From Promethearchaeota archaeon (GTDB lineage: Archaea; Asgardarchaeota; Lokiarchaeia; Sigynarchaeales; SOKP01): a DNA stretch of 5,874 nucleotides. Location: assembly GCA_016839845.1 (NCBI GenBank), contig JAEOTL010000050.1, positions 1 to 5,874 of the forward strand. Reading direction: 5' to 3'. This document shows positions 5,054 through 5,874 of this stretch, in pieces (within the stretch, counting starts at the first letter, position 1; every line of letters starts with the position of its first letter). Below the pieces are notes generated by a model. The model was not told the origin of the DNA. It made no database searches and saw only the letters and a list, made by a program, of their open reading frames with translations. A program made the translations under genes and the position numbers.

Positions 5054-5874
5054 ATGAGAAAAATAAAATTGAAATCTAAATTAACGATATCGTTAGCACT
5101 TTTTCTTTTCTTTCTTCCGATGATTACAAGTTTCACTATTTTAAATGATAATCCTCGAAGCAAAGTGGAAGTAACAAACAGTATAAAGACTTCACAAGCT
5201 GAAATATTTGATGGTATGGCTGTAAATTATACATTTCAGTTCATGGGATCTATTTATAATTCAGGATTCACTTATGAATACGATTCTGGGAGTAATTATA
5301 ATGTAAGATGGTGGATTGCCGGTGGTGGTCTTACTAAATGGATAGAGGATGAGACAACTCGCTTAATTAGTATGTCAAGAGGAGCATTTCCCTTTAATAA
5401 TGGCTCACATGCCTCGACTTGGATTTTTACAAATGTTAGTCTTTATGAACTTGTTCCAATTTCGGTGGATGGTGCTGGAGATCATATGTTTAATATAACT
5501 AAAGAAAGAATCTTTAATATTCCAGGATATGGATCAGTAGAAGTTTGGCAATTAGAAGATTTATCTGTTCCTGGAGGTATTGCATGGTATGAAAAGAGTA
5601 CAGGAATTTTAATCAAAGGATATTTTGATTCTGGGGGGGGTGCTTATACACTTGAAATCTTTAATACTAATGCTGTTTTTAGCTATGTACCACCCGTTTC
5701 TGGATTGTTTGATGGACTATATATGATTCATAATTTTACTGCAACTGGAATTGGTATTCCCTTTAATACTTCATATTCAGGATACTCAGTTAATACATAC
5801 AATCTAACTATGGATGCGACTCCTTTTGGTGCAGGTTATTGGACTGAGGATACAACAACCAGAATAATGAGTCA
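5054..5874 (+). CDS. Secreted surface protein with repeated unnamed module, N-terminal part (runs off the right edge)
   Basis: From ATG 5054 the frame is open to the window end: 273 complete codons with no stop. The protein begins with a basic start (MRKIKLKSK) and a hydrophobic stretch (about 11-29, LTISLALFLFFLPMITSF), a classical signal peptide. Residues 51-211 are a full copy of the module found in the upstream peptidase, with IFDGMAVNYTFQF at the start, then TWIFTNVS, VDGAGDHMFNIT, GSVEVWQLEDLSVPGG, YEKSTGIL and NAVFSY. From about residue 217 (GLFDGLYMIHNFTA) a second, more divergent copy begins and continues past the edge. N-x-S/T sequons recur (for example NYT, NGS, NVS, NIT, NFT, NLT), in keeping with an external glycoprotein. 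No enzyme motif is visible. It is probably a structural or ligand-binding surface protein, and function is unknown. It follows the peptidase after 234 nt and likely has its own promoter. A run of eight G residues lies within it at 5633-5640. Confidence 0.9.
   Translation, partial: MRKIKLKSKLTISLALFLFFLPMITSFTILNDNPRSKVEVTNSIKTSQAEIFDGMAVNYTFQFMGSIYNSGFTYEYDSGSNYNVRWWIAGGGLTKWIEDETTRLISMSRGAFPFNNGSHASTWIFTNVSLYELVPISVDGAGDHMFNITKERIFNIPGYGSVEVWQLEDLSVPGGIAWYEKSTGILIKGYFDSGGGAYTLEIFNTNAVFSYVPPVSGLFDGLYMIHNFTATGIGIPFNTSYSGYSVNTYNLTMDATPFGAGYWTEDTTTRIMS
5204..5686 (+). repeat. Unnamed surface module, full copy in the right-edge gene
   Basis: Residues 51-211 of the right-edge protein. Residue-by-residue similarity with residues 606-773 of the peptidase is highest in the second half: VEVW-x-LEDLS-x-PGG-x-A-x-YEK-x-TGIL, then a glycine-rich turn, a YxLE strand and N-x-VFSY. 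A W plus acidic stretch followed by TRL marks the middle in both. Confidence 0.7.
5702..5874 (+). repeat. Unnamed surface module, start of a further copy (cut by the window edge)
   Basis: From residue 217 the protein starts over with LFDGLYMIHNFTATG, a serine/glycine/tyrosine stretch, a YNLTMDA strand and YWTEDTTTRIMS. These correspond to IFDGMAVNYTF, SGSNYNVRWW and WIEDETTRLIS in the copy before it. The order and spacing match, so this is a tandem repeat although identity is moderate. Confidence 0.6.

Noticed and set aside
1..5874. CRISPR array, insertion sequence or phage elements
   Set aside because: No regularly spaced identical repeats, no transposase or integrase motifs and no terminal inverted repeats. 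The repeats present are protein-domain duplications in frame.

Overview
The window looks like chromosomal DNA from an uncultured archaeon, most probably of the Asgard group (Lokiarchaeia-like). The DNA is strongly AT-rich. Promoter-like TATA boxes lie about 40-60 bp ahead of the genes, and T-runs follow the stop codons. Two genes encode long, acidic, sequon-rich secreted proteins built from a papain-type peptidase, CARDB-like, MAM/jelly-roll-like and fibronectin-III-like modules. This architecture and the 'GGGGIPGF + hydrophobic + KK' tail resemble surface proteins I remember from Asgard genomes. The taxonomic call is an inference from style; no marker gene is present.

Layout. (1) Positions 1-197, minus strand: the N-terminal 65 residues of a small protein of unknown function, with a good Shine-Dalgarno sequence. 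Upstream of it is a perfect 9-bp inverted repeat that could be an operator. (2) Positions 356-826, minus strand: a complete Nudix hydrolase with an intact Nudix box, probably acting on ADP-ribose or another nucleoside diphosphate derivative. (3) Positions 827-997: a divergent intergenic region with TATA-like boxes facing both ways. (4) Positions 998-4819, plus strand: a 1273-residue secreted, membrane-anchored C1A (papain-like) cysteine peptidase followed by a chain of beta-sandwich modules. (5) Positions 4820-5053: a non-coding gap with stacked T-tracts and a TATA-like box. (6) Positions 5054 to the right edge, plus strand: the N-terminal 273 residues of a second secreted protein. It carries one full copy and the start of another copy of the same ~165-residue module that sits inside the peptidase.

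The two plus-strand genes look like a small cell-surface locus whose proteins share one module. I do not recognise this module as a named domain family, and it is the most promising novel element here. Within the peptidase it is sandwiched between two copies of a CARDB-like domain that are still nearly identical over a 40-bp DNA stretch, which suggests fairly recent duplication or module shuffling. The two minus-strand genes are soluble, cytoplasmic-looking proteins with no evident functional link to the surface genes.
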